Notes: generated from the letters alone by a model not told the origin. DNA of 64,000 bases from Ryuthela nishihirai (GCA_038380435.1 JAWZYU010000020.1:40084307-40148306); one strand, 5' to 3'. Counted from the stretch's first letter, positions 1 through 11,200 are shown. Translations and numbers: made by a program.

Positions 1-847
1 TGTTTTCTCAAGCAAAACGAATGGCGCATTTAAAAGGGAAGTTGGAAGATTCAAACCCTCCGCAAATGTATACATTTCAAATATTATTTTGCATTTTTAT
101 GTTTTTGAAACCTTTAGGAACTATTAAACATTGATGCAAAATGTACTACTGGTTTATATTTACTTATCAGTTGCCTTTTTCGTTTTCTGCAATTTTCATA
201 TTGATTTCCTACGTTTGAATCTTTTGGAAAAAATCAAATCCTCCATGTTTTCAAACTGGCGACATATTTTCAAAATACGCTTCTGAGCAAAACCAAAACA
301 TTTGCTGAAATTTCTTCTTTTTTTAGAGGAATAAGACAAACCGAAAAAGTATCTGAAGCAAGAAATGCAACTCTACATCGCCGATTACAAGTTCAGAAAT
401 GCGTCATATTTCGAAACAGAAAATAAACTGTCTTTCATGCCATTTCTTATAGAACATTAAATGAAACACTCCACACATCACCACCTGTATGCCAAAAGTT
501 TCGCGAATGCTTCCTCTTATATCGTCTGTTTATATCTGAGAAGCAAGAATACCTCTTTCTGTCTCTTATCGCCATGACAGACTAGATAGCGTCTCAGTTT
601 TTTCATCTTTCCGCCGATAGATCCACCTGCAAATTCTGGTGAGTCGCTATAAGCTGACGCATGGACTCGAGGAATGACGTAGTTGTAGAGATGGAGGGCG
701 GGAAGACACGAGTTGGAGGTGGGAGGGAGGAGATAGAGAACGGAAGAAAGACACCGCGTGAGAATATTGCCAGATGACGTCCCTGCAAACATTCGAACAT
801 CAGAACGAGGATCTCCACTAGAAAGATTGGGTAGTAACAAGGCAGAC
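1..847. other. 5' flank and likely 5' UTR of the CUB-LDLa gene
   Basis: No upstream exon, TATA box or known repeat is recognisable. Bases 1-490 are AT-rich. A purine-rich, more GC-rich stretch at about 690-760 lies just before the start codon and is the likeliest promoter-proximal or 5' UTR zone, but the transcription start cannot be placed from sequence alone. Confidence 0.3.
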
Positions 848-911
848 ATGATAGAAACCTTTAGATACGCAGCGGCTACAGTGCTTCTGTTGTCAGGGAT
901 AGTGGCTCAGG
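848..911 (+). CDS. CUB-LDLa gene, exon 1 (signal peptide)
   Basis: This is the likely first coding exon of a secreted or type I membrane protein. The ATG at 848 has G at -3. It opens MIETFRYAAATVLLLSGIVAQ, a typical signal peptide with a hydrophobic core at residues 8-19. A strong donor (GTAAGT) follows at 912-917, leaving one base of a split codon (phase 1). The first CUB exon, at 31966, starts in the matching phase and gives Ala-Gln-Asp-Leu-Glu across the join. The ORF reads through the donor to a stop at 968-970 with no recognisable protein. Only a single CUB followed by an LDLa module is seen; the same order occurs in arthropod CUB-and-LDLa proteins such as Drosophila Culd and in LRP12-like receptors. 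The gene-level identity and the 31-kb intron are inferences from phase, order and shared strand. Confidence 0.6.
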
Positions 912-1645
912 GTAAGTATTGGGAAATGTACAGAGAGTGGACAAAAGAATTGGAAATAGTTGCATGTTAACATCAATAGGAAGTCGGATTCACAGAGAAG
1001 CAACTTCTGAAAGTCGTTCTTCGCGGAGAAAGAATTTGAAGATAAAAATTCTGAATCGAATCTCTGAATTCTAAACCTTGATTCTCGACGGTTATTCGTT
1101 CGGCATTAAAAGAATTATGAAAGTTGGGATATTTAATTGGGAATTGATCTCGGAAGTTAATTCGAACAGGTGGGAATAAAAGCCCTAGCCGTTAAATCAA
1201 CTTTTCAAAAATATATAAGTGTATTTCCGTCAGTTTGTGTAATGATTCTATCGATTTTCGCCAGCTTTTGAGTCTAAACGCGTATTTTTACGCGTTTAGA
1301 CATTTTTTAAGGCCTTATGTGTCACTAAATACTCGAAACAAACTGAAAGAATAATTATTCGTAATCTTTATAGCTAGTTCAGATTTATCAATTTCGAACA
1401 GTTTCTTAAATTTACTTCACTGTTACTAAGTTCAGAGATTGCATATGTGGAAAAAATTAATTTCTATTTAATATCCAACTGGTTTTAGCAGATAAACCTC
1501 TCTTGTGGCCTAGCCTCCTTACTCCCCTACCTTAATTAGACCCAGACCAGAATATTTTCTATTAAATATTATCTTTAAAGGAAATCGGAAAATTGATTTT
1601 TAAAACTATTTAAAAACTGACTTTCGAAATTTCCCCCATTTAAAT
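912..1645. other. Start of intron 1, no gene
   Basis: AT-rich intron sequence after the exon 1 donor. The only structure seen is the short perfect hairpin at 1272-1301. Confidence 0.5.
1272..1301. repeat. Perfect 13-bp hairpin
   Basis: GTCTAAACGCGTA and its exact complement are separated by TTTT and followed by an A/T run. It contains two ACGCGT cores. Function unknown. Confidence 0.7.
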
Positions 1646-1657
1646 AATTAATTAGTG

Positions 1658-2447
1658 GGTTGGGTTGTTTTACCTCTGAGCGGCACTTTTTTGCACACCA
1701 TGGGCTAAATGGCCAGGTCACATGGACCCCGAAGGCTCAGAGAAGGTTGGGGGAGGGGTTGGGTTGGGTTGGGTTGTTTTACCTCTGAGCGGCACTTTTT
1801 TGCACACCATGGGCTAAATGGCCAGGTCACATGGACCCCAATGGCTCAGAGAAGGTTGGGGGAGGGGACCCACTGGAACAGCTGTTGGGAGACAGATGGT
1901 AGCCTCCCGTCAAGGCCATCCAGCGTGTTCTTTAACGTGCACAGGGTATGGCTGTCCCGCACACGGGGCCACGGCTTAACGTCCCATCCGACGGACGGCG
2001 GCCTTTCCAAGCCCATCGGTGTCCCCTACTGACCGTGGGCAGGGCGGGGAATTTTGCGGAGATAAATCTCAACGCTGACCCAGCTGGGACTCGAACCTGG
2101 GAACTACAGATTACGAGCCTGGCGCGCTACCGACTGAGCCACCCCCGCCCTTGGGGGAGGGGACCCACTGGAACAGCTGTTAGGAGACAGATGGTAGCCT
2201 CCCGTCAAGGTCCTCCAGCGTGTTCTTTAACGTGCACAGGGTATGGCTCTCCCGCACACGGGGCCACGGCTTAACGTCCAATCCGACGGACGGCGGCCTT
2301 TCCTAAGCCCATCGGTGTCCCCTACTGACCGTGGGCAGGGCGGGGATTCTTGCGGAGATAAATCTCAACGCTGACCCAGATGGGACTCGAACCTGGGAAC
2401 TACAGATTACGAGCCTCGCGCGCTACCGACTGAGCCACCCCCGCCCC
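1658..2447 (-). mobile_element. SINE-A, outer copy split by a second SINE-A
   Basis: The outer element occupies 1658-1758 and 2163-2447. Its own 12-bp target-site duplication AATTAATTAGTG is perfect at 1646-1657 and 2448-2459. The inner copy sits in its body, so the outer insertion is the older of the two. Confidence 0.93.
1759..2150 (-). mobile_element. SINE-A, full-length reference copy (392 bp), nested
   Basis: This copy defines the family because its ends are fixed by a perfect 12-bp duplication, TTGGGGGAGGGG, at 1747-1758 and 2151-2162. Read on the minus strand it starts GGGCGGGGGTGGCTCAG, with an A-box-like TGGCTCAGTCGG and a B box GGTTCGAGTCC; the loop CTCGTAA would present a CGT (Thr-type) anticodon. 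A body of about 310 bp with no obvious similarity to a tRNA follows, and the element ends in repeated CCCAA, not poly(A). The structure fits a Pol III-transcribed, LINE-mobilised SINE. The short ORFs it produces are not genes. Confidence 0.95.
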
Positions 2448-2567
2448 AATTAATTAGTGTTATTATCGAAATTAACTTCACCTCAAATAGGTTTATTATA
2501 TCACTAAAGTTTCGAATATAAGCAGTTCATAATGAAGACCTGAAAGAAAGCAGTAAACTCAGATTTG

Positions 2568-2730
2568 GATTGTTTTACTGTTACTATCCAGCGTGTGTTT
2601 TAACGTGTACAGAATATGGCTCTGATGGGGACACAATCCGGGCTTAACGTGTCCTTTCTCATAACTGACATAGCTAGGGATAGATGAGAAACTCTTAACA
2701 CAAGCACAGAAGAGACTCGAACCGAAAAAT
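2568..2730 (-). mobile_element. SINE-A, strongly decayed fragment
   Basis: Recognisable only by patches of the body (a version of CCAGCGTGTTCTTTAACGTG, then GGCTTAACGT) and a degenerate B-box end. No duplication found. Confidence 0.4.
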
Positions 2731-2936
2731 ATCAGATTAAGTGCCAGTGATTCAAATCCCAAATCTCACGGAAACAGGAAACGCAAGTCACATATTAACT
2801 GCGCAGCAAAATGTACTAACCACTAAACCGAAAAGGGGGAGGAAAGACAACTTGCTGCTCATCTGATTCGAGTCCCCATTATACTATTCTTAGTTTTACT
2901 GACGTGAACTCGAATGAAGTGACGTAAAAAGGGAGG

Positions 2937-3278
2937 TTGGGTTGGGTTGTTTTACCTCTTAGAGGCATTATTTTGCACACAATGGGCTAAATGGCCAGGT
3001 CACAAGGTACCCGAGGGCTCAGAGAAGGTTATGGGAGGGTACCCATTGGAACAGTTGTTGAGAGACAGATGATAGTCTCCTGTCAAGGTCATCCAGCGTG
3101 TTCTTTAACGTGCACAGGGTATGGTTCTCCCGCATACGACGCCACGTCTTAATGTCCCATCCGAAGGACGGCGGCCTTTCCAAACCCATCGGTGTTCCCT
3201 ACTGTTCCAGTGTGGGTGACTGTTTTGCGGAGATACCTGAACTGCAGATTACGATCTTGACGTGCTGCTGAATCAGCT
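2937..3278 (-). mobile_element. SINE-A, decayed copy with internal deletion
   Basis: The GGTTGGGTTGGGTTGTTTTACC end is clear and the body is intact to about 3200; part of the tRNA-proximal region is missing. It is more diverged than the 1759 copy. Confidence 0.8.
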
Positions 3279-3659
3279 AAAATCCTCGATATTTTAATTT
3301 AATTAAATCAAACATCAATATTTACTGTTTCGTTTGAAAATAATTAATGAAAGGAGCTATTTATTCAAATTCATATCAATAAAAATTAGAAAATGGAAAT
3401 ATTTTGTTGAAGTGCAAGCGTTGGAGAAGAAATTAAATTTCAGGAATTCAGTTTTCTAAAATTTTTCTAACATTTTTTCCAATTTCTATTAAAGAAAAGA
3501 GTTTAGTCAGTCAGTTTTAAAAATTGGGATACACCTGAAAGCAATACAGAAATATACAAATTCAACATTTTCCTAGTTGCTTGTTATTTCTCTCTCTATA
3601 GAAAGAGGTCAGGCTCGGGCTCAACCCTACAGTGCCCGATTCTGATTCATCTTTACTAT
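3279..3659. other. Intron, no gene
   Basis: AT-rich. Nothing recognised apart from a stretch of about 33 bp at 3573-3605, ending in a CT-rich TCTCTCTCTATAG run, that is repeated imperfectly at 4022-4056 on the far side of the next SINE. Confidence 0.4.
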
Positions 3660-4022
3660 GGGGCGGGGGTGGCTCAGTCGGTAGCGCGCCAGGCTCGTAA
3701 TCTGTAGTTCCAGTTCCCAGGTTCGAGTCCCAGCTGGGTCAGCGTTGAGATTTATCTCCGCAAAATTCCCCGCCCTGCCCACGGTCAGTAGGGGACACCG
3801 ATGGGCTTGGAAAGGCCGCCGTCCGTCGGATGGGACGTTAAGCCGTGGCCCCGTGTGCGGGAGAGCCATACCCTGTGCACGTTAAAGAACACGCTGGATG
3901 GCCTTGACGGGAGGCTACCATCTGTCTCCCAACCTTCTCTGAGCCTTCGGGGTTCATGTGACCTGGCCATTTAGCGCATGGTGTGCAAAAAAAGTGCCGC
4001 TCAGAGGTAAAACAACCCAACC
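3660..4022 (+). mobile_element. SINE-A, near-complete copy
   Basis: tRNA head at 3660, CCCAACC tail at 4022. A small internal deletion removes the stretch between the CTGTCTCCCAA and CCTTCTCTGAG segments of the body. Confidence 0.92.
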
Positions 4023-4056
4023 TAGTTGTTTGTCATTTCTCTCTCTCTCTATAGAG

Positions 4057-5291
4057 CTATAAAAACAGCCTCCTCCTGAGGTAAGGCCAAACTGCCGATA
4101 CCACTGAACAGCAAAATTTGTTATTACAATTTTATTCTTGGTATAATCAGAAAGAGAGCGAAGAAAGGAGAAGGAAGAAAAAGAGATTTATTCCTTTCGG
4201 TCGTCGTTAAAGTCCCTTTTCCATCTGTTCGCCTAAGTGGAACTGAAAGGAAAAATTTGCAACTTCTCTCTCCAAAAAAAAGAAACCTTAAAAATTGCAT
4301 CAACTGAGTACTCAAGCCATTAATACACAACGTTAAAACTGACGAAGCATTCCACACCGAATTATGCGAGCGCCTTTGCACACATTCATCTGTCACTGGA
4401 AACTGGAAAATTTATAAATCGCCTCGATTCGGAGACGATCTGGCAATCAGTAACAGACACCGGATGATAAACTTAATTAGACGACGACGTAAAAAGGGGA
4501 CGCGCGCCCTCACTTGTCTGCGTCCTCCTCAACGGGGAAGGCAACGTTATTAAAATTGAGCCAGTGTGGCTCCCACAACCTTTCCCGTCAAAGGAAATCT
4601 CATTAATCGGGACGAAGCAGAAGAAATGTGTACTCTTGACGCTAGCAATCATCCATCCCCAAGGCCATGATTTATTTTTGATGCTCCAGAAGTCCTCATC
4701 GTTCCTAGGCAATAGTATCTCTTCAGTTATCTGCGTTCACTCTTAGTGAAGCACATTTGCACTTCCAGCAAAGCAGCTGGCTTCTCGCTGCTTTACTAAC
4801 GAAAGCTGACAGGTTTTATAGCATCAGTACACCGTTAATCCACACTCTTCTTTGGGCACTGCTTGGCTATTACTGCTATTTTGAGATAACATATTCACGC
4901 TGTTCCCCAGTGGGAAGAGAATCCTCATCGCCTCTGCCAGTCCTCGTCCCTTTCTGCCATCTTCGTTGATTTACATTTCCACGCAAAGCTTCCTTTCATC
5001 AAGGTAATTTGTTTCCTCATCACCCTCTAATTGGACATAGCTCTGAGCTAAATATAGCTCACGGAGAGTGGAAGATCTCCCTTGCTGCCACGTGCTGCAG
5101 CATCCTTCACTCTAAAGGCTCTTCTCGGATTCTCTTCGTCTCGGACAAAGAGATAAATGATAATTTATTTAGGTTATCTTATTCAAGTCTCGTTTAAGAG
5201 GACGCATTTGTGCAGTTTTGACACTTCTGTCAAAAAATGGAATTGCAATGAACTATTAAGTGATGGTCTATTTTTCTGACGTGTGCTTTCA
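4057..5291. other. Intron, no gene recognised
   Basis: Several open frames of 60-90 codons occur on both strands but none shows a domain, a splice-consistent boundary or repeat homology. Treated as non-coding. Confidence 0.4.
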
Positions 5292-5660
5292 GTTGTTTTA
5301 ACTCTGAGCGGCGTTTAACACAAGGGGTAAATGGTCAGGTCACATGAACAAAAAGAACGCAAAGAAGGTTGGAGAAGGGCCCGCTGGACTGCTATTAGGG
5401 CAAGGATGGAAGTCTCTCGTCAGGACTATCCCGCATGTTCTTAAACATTCACAGGTACGACTCTCCCGCACACGGGGCCAAGGCTTAACGTCCCATCCGA
5501 CGGACGGAGACCTTTCCAAGCCCATCGGTGTCCCCTACTGACCGTGGGCAGGGCGGGGAATTTTGCGGAGATAAATCTCAACGCTGACTCAGCTGGGACT
5601 CGAACCTGGGAACTACAGATTACGAGCCTGGCGCACTACCGACTGAGCCACCCCCGCCCC
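5292..5660 (-). mobile_element. SINE-A, complete but with a decayed tail half
   Basis: The tRNA-proximal half (5450-5660) is close to the family norm, while the tail-proximal half is diverged and has small gaps. Confidence 0.88.
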
Positions 5661-6094
5661 TCTCTGACCTAGGAACATCAGATTGTAAATCTGGAGTGCT
5701 ACCAACACCTTGTGACGTATGAAACTGAAACCGACGGCATACCATAAGAGACTTCGATACGCTATACCGATCCTACCTAGGTATAGATTAATTATTCAGC
5801 ATTTCTAAACGAATTAATTTAGCAATATAATTGATAAACAGATACCTAACGAATAAGAGCAGTTGATAGTGGCAATATCATTCTTTCACAAAATGTGCAG
5901 CTGTACGATATATATGAGAGGTCCAATCCAAATCAAATCCACAAATGAAAATTCCTACATCTAATAACTTGATAGATGTAGACTCATTCTGACAAAATTT
6001 TACTGAAAAGAAAATTTCTCTTTTTTATATAGGTATATATTTTCTATTTTTTTTAATATATTTTTTATCTTTTTTTTCTCTATATAATTATTTT

Positions 6095-7600
6095 TCATTT
6101 ATATAGGTATATTTTTATTTTTTTCAATTTATCCAAAATATTAATATTTCTAAGAAATTGAATTAATAGTTTATATAGGATAGGTTTAAGATTCTTACTG
6201 GTAGGCTCTGGGATATTTTTAAAGTTGCATATATTAATATTGTATGCTTTTTATTTATTAAAATAAGATTTTCTTTCTGGTTGGTAATTTTTACAATTAA
6301 ATATTATGTGTTCTATGGTTTGTTTTACATTACATTTATTGCAGTTTGGAGAACCAATTTTTTTAAATTTATATAAAGTTGAGTTCGTGAGAGCTAAGTT
6401 AGCTTTTATTCTGAGTATTATAATTATTTCTCTTTTACTTAAACCATAGTTTGAAAATTTTTCAATTTTATTTGATATTTGATAACGTTGTGTATTAATT
6501 GTTTTGTTGTTATACCAATTCTATGTTTCAATTAATATTTTAGATTTATTTGATTTTTTGTGTAATATAAAATGAAAACGGGTAGTGATTGTATTATTAA
6601 GATGTTTTGCATTTTTAGCTAATAACTCTACTCATTCGTTATGTTTTGTATTCACATGAGAGGGTAGCCATTGTAAAGTTATATTATTTCTATTTAGGCG
6701 ATTATATGTCAATGAATAAATATCATTTAAAAAAATGGGGAAGTTATTTTTAAATGGGTTTTGTTGAAAGATGTCTAGAGTACTTTTACAATCAGTGAAA
6801 ATGACTATATGTTTATTACTAAATTTCAGGGACCAATTTATTGCAATTATAACTGCTAGAAGTTCTGCTGGAAAAACAGGTTCATTAATCTTAATTGAAA
6901 TTGTTAATTTTAATTAAGATTAATGAACCTGTTTTCATTAATGAAAATGTTTGATTAAATTTAAATTGTTGTTCGTATTTTTCAATTGGGTAGTATATTG
7001 TTCCAGAAGTAATGGTTTTATCAGAATTTAATGATCCACCTGTATAGATTTGAACAAAGTTATTATATTTTTCATTGATATAATTCTCTGATAATATTTT
7101 TATAATAGTTGGATCAAATTGCTTTTTAAAATCAATTCCAGGAATTTTATCAATAATGATTGGAGTTGTTGAAATCCAAACATGGCAATTTAGGAATCAA
7201 ATCTCCACTGAGGTTGTTGTTAAGCATATATAGTAATTGTTCTTTTTCATAAAAGTTATATAAAGTTAACAACTTGGAAGTTATTAATAAATTTTTCGAT
7301 TATAAGGTGTGAATGATTTTTGCTAATTATTCTAAATATTAAATTTGAAAATAAATGTTTTTTTTTTATTTCAAGTGGTGGAATTGATGTTTTAGCATAT
7401 ATGTTTAAGTTATTTGAAGTTTGAATTTGGCCAAGACAATATTTTAAAATTTTCGTTTGAATTGTTTCTAATTTAATTAGTTTGGTTTTAAAGATTTGAT
7501 TAATAAGTTAAATTCCGTAGGTGCACTTTGGTAATATTATAGAATTAAAAATTAGTAAAAGATTTTTAATGGAGCAACCCCATTTCGAGCTACCTAAATA
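6095..7600 (-). pseudogene. LINE fossil: RT end, RNase H and CCHC knuckle, very AT-rich
   Basis: Reading the minus strand from 7600 down, broken frames give the end of a reverse transcriptase (LLLIFNSIILPKCTYGI, later a KLE.IQ.KILKYCLG segment), then an RNase H domain, then a zinc knuckle of the form C-x2-C-x7-H-x4-C near 6300. The RNase H landmarks are QIYTGGS (usually DGS), ELLAVIIAI, VIFTDCKS and VELLAKNA. So the first catalytic Asp is Gly, and the last position is Glu in place of the usual Asp; a stop lies just before VELLAKNA. RT plus RNase H plus CCHC is the layout of I/Jockey-type non-LTR elements. The stretch is far richer in A and T than the RTE copy at 28.8-31 kb. A 24-bp inverted duplication interrupts the RNase H frame. 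It is dead. Confidence 0.75.
6875..6935. repeat. 24-bp perfect inverted duplication inside the LINE fossil
   Basis: AAAACAGGTTCATTAATC plus six further bases at 6875-6898 recurs as an exact reverse complement at 6912-6935. It falls between the first and second RNase H motifs and breaks that frame. Confidence 0.8.
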
Positions 7601-7664
7601 TCTCACGAGGTCCTACGATGTTTTATGATAGTATTAGGTGTGATGTGCTATAAGTTAATTTACT

Positions 7665-8188
7665 GGTAGGTTTAGTGGCCCTTTTGTGAACACAGCGGGG
7701 TAAATGGGCTGTCACAAGAACTCCAATGACGCGAACACCTGTTAGGATGAAAAATGCAATATTCCGTTGTACCTATTCACCGTGTCCTTAACATGTACAA
7801 TGTATGACTGTCTTGCGCATGTACAATCGCTCAAAAAAATATCCGAACACCATGGTTGATTACATTTTCAATTTACAAATTCGTGTCACGTATCACGTGA
7901 CACGAAGGTTGCCAGATCACTAATTTCTTAAAAAAACCGTTGCCAGATATTTTTTCTGAATTCTGTAATCAACCATAGTTTCGGATATTTTTTTGAGCGA
8001 CTGTACTCACGTCTTTACGATCCATCCGAAGGACGGCGGCCTTTCCTAGCCCATCGTTCTCCTCTTTCTCACCGAGTGCAGAACGGGCAAAGATAAATCT
8101 CAACACTGGCACAATTGAAACTCGAACCTGAGACTTCATGTTATCTATCTAAGCTTGATGTGCTCCCAATTGAGCCAACCCCTTCCCC
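7665..8188 (-). mobile_element. SINE-A, old copy split by MITE-P
   Basis: Diverged SINE-A body at 7665-7821 and 8006-8188, with a palindromic MITE-P inserted at a TA within the segment normally reading GCACACGGGGCCACGGC. Confidence 0.75.
7824..8003. mobile_element. MITE-P, palindromic Tc1/mariner-type MITE
   Basis: Starts CAATCGCTCAAAAAA and ends TTTTTTTGAGCGACTG, flanked by TA on both sides (7822-7823, 8004-8005). The two halves are near-perfect inverted repeats meeting at a GTGTCACG centre. TA duplication and no coding capacity make it a non-autonomous Tc1/mariner relative. Confidence 0.85.
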
Positions 8189-8264
8189 TAGAGGACTTTG
8201 AGAGAACGGCCGTTAAGGAATTGGGATGGCATCAATGAGTATACGTTTTCTGAGAGGATATTAA

Positions 8265-8465
8265 AATAATAAATACCCCCTCAAGCAGCTGCTTGCCACA
8301 GAGGTCTGACAGGAGCCTGTCAGTTTATATGCCACAGTAGAAAGTCTGAGAGGATGGCAGGACCTCAGCAGAAAAACGATACAAACAGCCATGCCCGGGA
8401 CTCGAACCCAGGTCCCTTAGATCAGTAGCCAAGTGCGCTAACCACTCGGCCATGGGACGGCTAAA
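8265..8465 (-). mobile_element. SINE-B, full-length reference copy
   Basis: Perfect 13-bp target-site duplication GAGAGGATATTAA at 8252-8264 and 8466-8478. On the minus strand it has a tRNA-like head (GGCCGAGTGGTTAGCGC, B box GGTTCGAGTCC), a unique body with TTTCTGCTGAGGTCCTGCC and CTGACAGGCTCCTGTCAG (itself an inverted repeat), and an AT-rich TATTTATT tail. Confidence 0.93.
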
Positions 8466-8510
8466 GAGAGGATATTAAGCAGGAAAATTAAGTTTTCAGT
8501 TGAAAGTTAA

Positions 8511-8660
8511 GGTGATGTAGTGTTGGTGGGCTATTTTTGTTAATCATACACTATTTGGTGCGCTATTTGATAATGCTATAAAATTTTCTTGGGTTATTTT
8601 TATAATGATGTAGTGTTGGTCTATTTTTATAACGATGTAGTGCTGATGAGCTATGAGCAT
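8511..8660. repeat. Short degenerate tandem repeat
   Basis: Three to four imperfect repeats of a unit containing GATGTAGTGTTGGT and CTATTTTTAT. Confidence 0.6.
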
Positions 8661-8689
8661 TGAGATGTTGATATTGAAAAAGAATGAAA

Positions 8690-9640
8690 TTCATCATTTT
8701 CCTACTTTAGCACCTTCTTAACAATGGAGATTGCAATTAATGGATGAATTTTCAAAAAAATGCAGATTGTAATAGTTCGTTAGTACCTATCTAAGTCATA
8801 AAAATTTTTCAGTCATCTCCTAAATTAGAAAGTTGCTTTTTACCACCACCACCACCCCTTCCATCCTAGAACCTAAACCAATCTCTTGTGCTAAGAAGTC
8901 AAATCGCTGCTGTCAGTAAACACTTTGATCTCCACACTCCACAAATCAAATTTCAAATTCCCAGCATGAGTGGATCGTTTGCAACAATCGCTTAAAATTT
9001 TGCGTTTTCCAAATTTATCGTTCGCTACTGGTGGAAATTAACACTGGAGATTGGGAAAATACTAATCCTAATAATTCATTAGTATCTATCCAACCCAAAA
9101 AGACCATTTCTTTTATCTCAAACAACAAAAAAGTTCAATGTCTACAGGCTAATTAAAAAAGTTTTTATGAAAACTATCTGAAAATGAGTCCATTGAAATA
9201 AATACCGCTTCCCCCCCCCCCACTGGAAATACCTAAAATAGAAATGATTCCGTTTCATCTGGCAATTTAGTTACTAATTTCCTGCACAGATGTACGGATG
9301 CGTACATTTCTATAGACTTCACAGTAATCTCTATGTGCTTCAGATGACTATCCATTGAAGCGTGGAGATTTTGTTTCCTAATACCCCCCCCCCCTCCCTC
9401 CTTAATGAATGTAGCGAGAATGTGGTGATTCAAACTGCTGAAAACGCAAATGAATGAGCCAGCATTTTAATGCAAGTACATAAATATATACAGCTACCAT
9501 CTGTGCTTTGTAGAAATCAGAAGCTTTTATTGGCGAAAGCTACGGATTCAGAGAAAGTTCTCAACTAATGCATTGAGAATTGTTTCCATCCCAGAACCTA
9601 ATCCAATAATGTCTTCTCGAAGCGTAAACCTCCCTTGAGG
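8690..9640. repeat. Ancient dispersed repeat of about 330 bp (one to two decayed units)
   Basis: Landmarks in order are TTAGTACCTATCCAAC, CACTCCAC followed by AAATTTCAAAT, CAGCATAAGTGGATCGTTTG, then a degenerate TTTTCCAAATTT. The same order recurs near 51.1, 55.8-56.4, 58.3 and 60.2 kb. Strongly diverged, non-coding. Confidence 0.5.
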
Positions 9641-11200
9641 AGAGTCAAAAGCAGTTCCAGGGCTGCTACAAACGCTACCTGACTACGTCGATTTAGGAAG
9701 CAAGGGGTTTGAAATGGTCTATTATAAATGCTACCAGCGTACAACATATAGGAATTGAAACACTAAGAACTAATGCACATTGAATCTGCATGCTGTGTTA
9801 CCCTGATTACATGTCTCTAATTACCTGCGTTGACTTTCGGGCAAATTCCACTAAACAAACTCACAAAATCTCTGTCACCAGAGGCTTATACGTTTCTAGA
9901 CCTACTTGTACAATATTTATGATTACATTATTAGAATATCTCCTTTCTCGATCCTTCAGGTTCACTAAACTTCGAGGCTCTACCTGAGCTCATGAATATT
10001 CAACTAACAGCAATTTCTCTTCTCATTGTCACTTAATATTCATGAACAGGTGGTGTCCTGCCAACATCAGAGGCCAGAAAAATGACTCTTTATTCCTCGT
10101 TATTGGCGAAGTTAATTAATTCCTGCCATGAATTATGTGCTCGTTTAGATCAAAAGTTTTTTGTTTTTTAATTTTCTTCCCACGTATACTTTTATGGCAA
10201 TAAATAAAGCCAAAGGAAACACGGGTAATGGGTTGGTTGCCTACATAAGCTCTGAAAATAGTCTAAAGGTGTCTCAAAATTTATTCACGCATTCTTCGTG
10301 TCTAGTGTAAGTTTGGTTGTATGGTTAAGTAGAAGTCAATACCAAATTCCGAAAAATATGTGCCATTTTTTTTCTCAGTTATTTCGAAGAAAGCTGGTTG
10401 ATTGGTGATAATTAAGTACTTGATCGATAGGTTTATTGTGATATTAGCTGAACGACATCTGGAGCTGCCCAGGTCTTATTTTTATCTGTATATTCTGATT
10501 TTTACTTCACTATAGGTTAGTTTCGGGAGCATTGCCCCTCCCCCTTCCCATGATGCTTTAGCACAAATTCAACACCAAGAATTCTCTTGCATACTGACGT
10601 CACCGAGCTCAGAGGCCCGTGGCTTCGTTTTTACGCAAACTATCGAGATTTTAATTTTCATTTCAACAGATTTTGGCATCCTGTGGTTTCCGAGATACTG
10701 GACTGAAAGAACCAAAATTTCGTATACAGTTCCTCCTGTGTGACCCCTTGTTGGGTTAAAAAATCAAAATCCTACCTGCAGTGGGACGACTTATAATAAT
10801 AATGCCTTTGAGAATGTGAGGAATCTGGCAAGTGCAGCAGAGTTAAGCATTATTTTGGCTCTTGTGTTCACAGTTTACGGAGCAGTGAATGGCAACAGTG
10901 GATTTGCTAGCGACTTCGGCTTCCCTTAGGAATAACGTGGTAATTATATTTGCTTGTAGCAAACCTCTCTTTTGGAATTTCGACTTGAAATTCAACACTG
11001 CAACGCCGACGAGAACCAAAAACACTCTGTGAAATTTTAAAGCATCTACCACAATTTCCCGATGTCTTTTATGGCTGCCATAGACAGACAGAGACACAGA
11101 CGTCTTCTTTCATTATTATAGCTTTGCCCCCATCGACAAATTCTCTGTGTGTAGATCGGTGCAAACTGACCGATAAATAAAAGTCCAAGTCCGACATTGT
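9640..11200. other. Intron, no gene recognised
   Basis: No domain or known repeat. A short inverted repeat (TCATGAATATT against its complement) brackets 9990-10045. Frames at 9790-9987 and 10843-11097 show no recognisable protein. Confidence 0.4.

Noticed and set aside
1272..1301. Rho-independent-type terminator
   Set aside because: Hairpin plus T/A run resembles one, but the context is a eukaryotic intron, where such signals do not end Pol II transcription.
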